Source of the DNA: Pirellulaceae bacterium
Lineage (GTDB): Bacteria; Planctomycetota; Planctomycetia; Pirellulales; Thermoguttaceae
Reading direction: 5' to 3'
Assembly (NCBI GenBank): GCA_012744395.1
Contig: JAAYCB010000142.1
Location: forward strand, 1-55,032
DNA length: 55,032 bases
Shown here: positions 54,374 to 55,032 of the stretch, piece by piece
Numbering within the stretch: position 1 is the stretch's first letter
Layout of the letters: every line of letters begins with the position of its first letter
The notes under the pieces: model-generated
What the model saw: the letters and a program-made list of their open reading frames with translations, nothing else
What the model was told of the DNA's origin: nothing
The model's database searches: none
Position numbers and translations under genes: made by a program

Positions 54374-55032
54374 TCATCGGCCCCTGCCACGGTCTCCTCT
54401 GCCACGGCCGCCGCCGTCGCCCGGGCGATTCGCCGACCGCCCGCTCCGAGCGGAGGGAGACGCCGCGCGGGTCGACCGCTGGCCGCCCGATCGGGCTGTC
54501 GCCGCCGGCGGGCGCGTGTAGCTCGGGCCGGCACGGCTAGTGCTGCCAGCCCGAACATTCCCGGAACTGCGAGTCTGCGGCGGCCGGACACTCGGCTGCG
54601 CGGGGCGGCGCACTTCCCGGTTCCCAGCCGCCGGCAATCGAGGGGTTTGGACCTTCGGCGCCGGCGAAGCGCTTGGGGATCTTGTCGGCGGCTGGCGGCG
54701 TTCGACCCGCGGCATCTTCGCTGCCGGCCCGCTCTCGCTCGGCCTGCCCCGATCCAGACTCGACGTCCGCCCGCGGTCGATCCGCGGTCTCTCCCCCGGC
54801 TTCGAGACTTCCGGCTGTCTCAATTCCGGCGGTTTCGCCGGCCGTTCGATCCGCGGCGTCTTCGCTGCCGGCCCGCTCTCGCCCGGCCTGCCCCGATCCA
54901 GACCCGGCGTTCGCCCGCGGTCGATCCGCGGTCTCTCCCCCGGCTTCGGGCCCTCCGGCGGTCTCAATTCCGGCGGTCTCGCCGGCCGTTCGACCCGCGG
55001 CGTCTTCGCTGCCGGCCCGCTCTCGCCCGGCC
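54374..55032 (-). CDS. Low-complexity Arg/Pro-rich repeat protein, C-terminal part only
   Basis: The frame runs off the right edge of the window. The visible 219 residues start inside 48-residue repeats (GERPRIDRGRTPGLDRGRPG then ESGPAAKTPRIERPAKPPEL) and end in a Ser/Arg/Gly-rich tail, GGGRGRGDRGRGR. The product is extremely basic and should be disordered. RGG-like tails often bind RNA or polyanions. No catalytic domain is seen; one may lie upstream, outside the window. An ATG at 54967 exists, but repeat wording continues beyond it, so it is not the true start. It ends 40 bases from the SMP-30 gene start. Confidence 0.6.
   Translation of the reverse strand, partial: PGESGPAAKTPRVERPARPPELRPPEGPKPGERPRIDRGRTPGLDRGRPGESGPAAKTPRIERPAKPPELRQPEVSKPGERPRIDRGRTSSLDRGRPSESGPAAKMPRVERRQPPTRSPSASPAPKVQTPRLPAAGNREVRRPAQPSVRPPQTRSSGNVRAGSTSRAGPSYTRPPAATARSGGQRSTRAASPSARSGRSANRPGDGGGRGRGDRGRGR
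54715..55032. repeat. 144-bp tandem repeat inside a coding frame
   Basis: The phrase GCCCGCTCTCGC recurs at 54727, 54871 and 55015, exactly 144 bases apart, so one unit encodes 48 residues without shifting frame. Two units are complete enough to compare and differ at scattered positions. The array continues past the window edge. Confidence 0.8.

Noticed and set aside
54715-55032. CRISPR-like array
   Set aside because: The 144-bp units are contiguous and coding, without spacers; no cas gene is present.

Overview
The window looks like chromosomal DNA of a high-GC planctomycete, probably near Pirellulales or an uncultured relative. This rests on protein families rather than on a marker gene. 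The families are a HzsA-related diheme protein, a Tat-exported Gfo/Idh/MocA oxidoreductase, an FHA-GAF-sigma54 activator, a soluble PASTA-less Ser/Thr kinase, a very large alpha-2-macroglobulin/TPR protein, a secreted FAD oxidoreductase with carbohydrate-binding-like domains, and a calcium-binding-like protein of the kind common in this phylum. No rRNA, tRNA or CRISPR array was recognised. Codons are GC-rich at third positions, so long open frames appear opposite most real genes. I read these as shadows.

Layout. 0-6.8 kb: WD40-like protein, SEC-C protein, an overlapping glgC/nucleotidyltransferase-fold pair, a 292-bp MITE-like element, then a convergent ATP-grasp ligase/C39-like peptidase pair whose 3' ends overlap. 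6.9-12.7 kb: a sulfur island. Remnants of ISAs1 and IS66 transposases precede a four-gene operon (MBL-rhodanese, two half-size YeeE/YedE permease proteins, SulP permease), and a frameshifted, truncated integrase follows it. 12.7-20.9 kb: EttA-type ABC-F protein, the [FeFe]-hydrogenase maturases hydG and hydF (hydE absent), a 1.3-kb stretch without a convincing gene but with a perfect 35-bp palindrome, and a sigma-54 activator. 21-25.6 kb: exported MsrA-MsrB fusion, Gfo/Idh/MocA oxidoreductase, and a protein kinase fused to a complete nicotinamidase. 25.6-32.6 kb: MurNAc-6-P etherase with a sugar kinase (peptidoglycan recycling), membrane protein, GAPDH, methyltransferase, DNA polymerase III delta', YjbQ, small Cys-rich protein. 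32.6-45.5 kb: secreted FAD oxidoreductase, GlpF-type channel, the 2796-residue A2M protein and a possible helicase remnant. 45.5-55 kb: two orphan proteins, a universal stress protein, the HzsA-related protein, two overlapping amidohydrolase-family genes (the second lacks the HxH metal motif), an SMP-30 lactonase and a truncated protein with 48-residue repeats.

How the genes fit together. The sulfur operon resembles known ETHE1/Blh-type persulfide-detoxification clusters with split YeeE/YedE transporters and looks horizontally acquired. hydG-hydF imply an [FeFe]-hydrogenase elsewhere in the genome and hence at least facultative anaerobiosis. murQ plus the kinase imply uptake or salvage of MurNAc. 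The best candidate for something undescribed is the Ser/Thr kinase-nicotinamidase fusion, which physically links signalling to NAD salvage. Inverted-repeat elements with TGGTCCA-type ends, TTCCCAAGCT palindromes and GCTGAT/CAGCGGT motifs lie between genes and look like dispersed intergenic repeat families. Positions of short sites were counted by eye from the numbered lines and may be off by a base or two.
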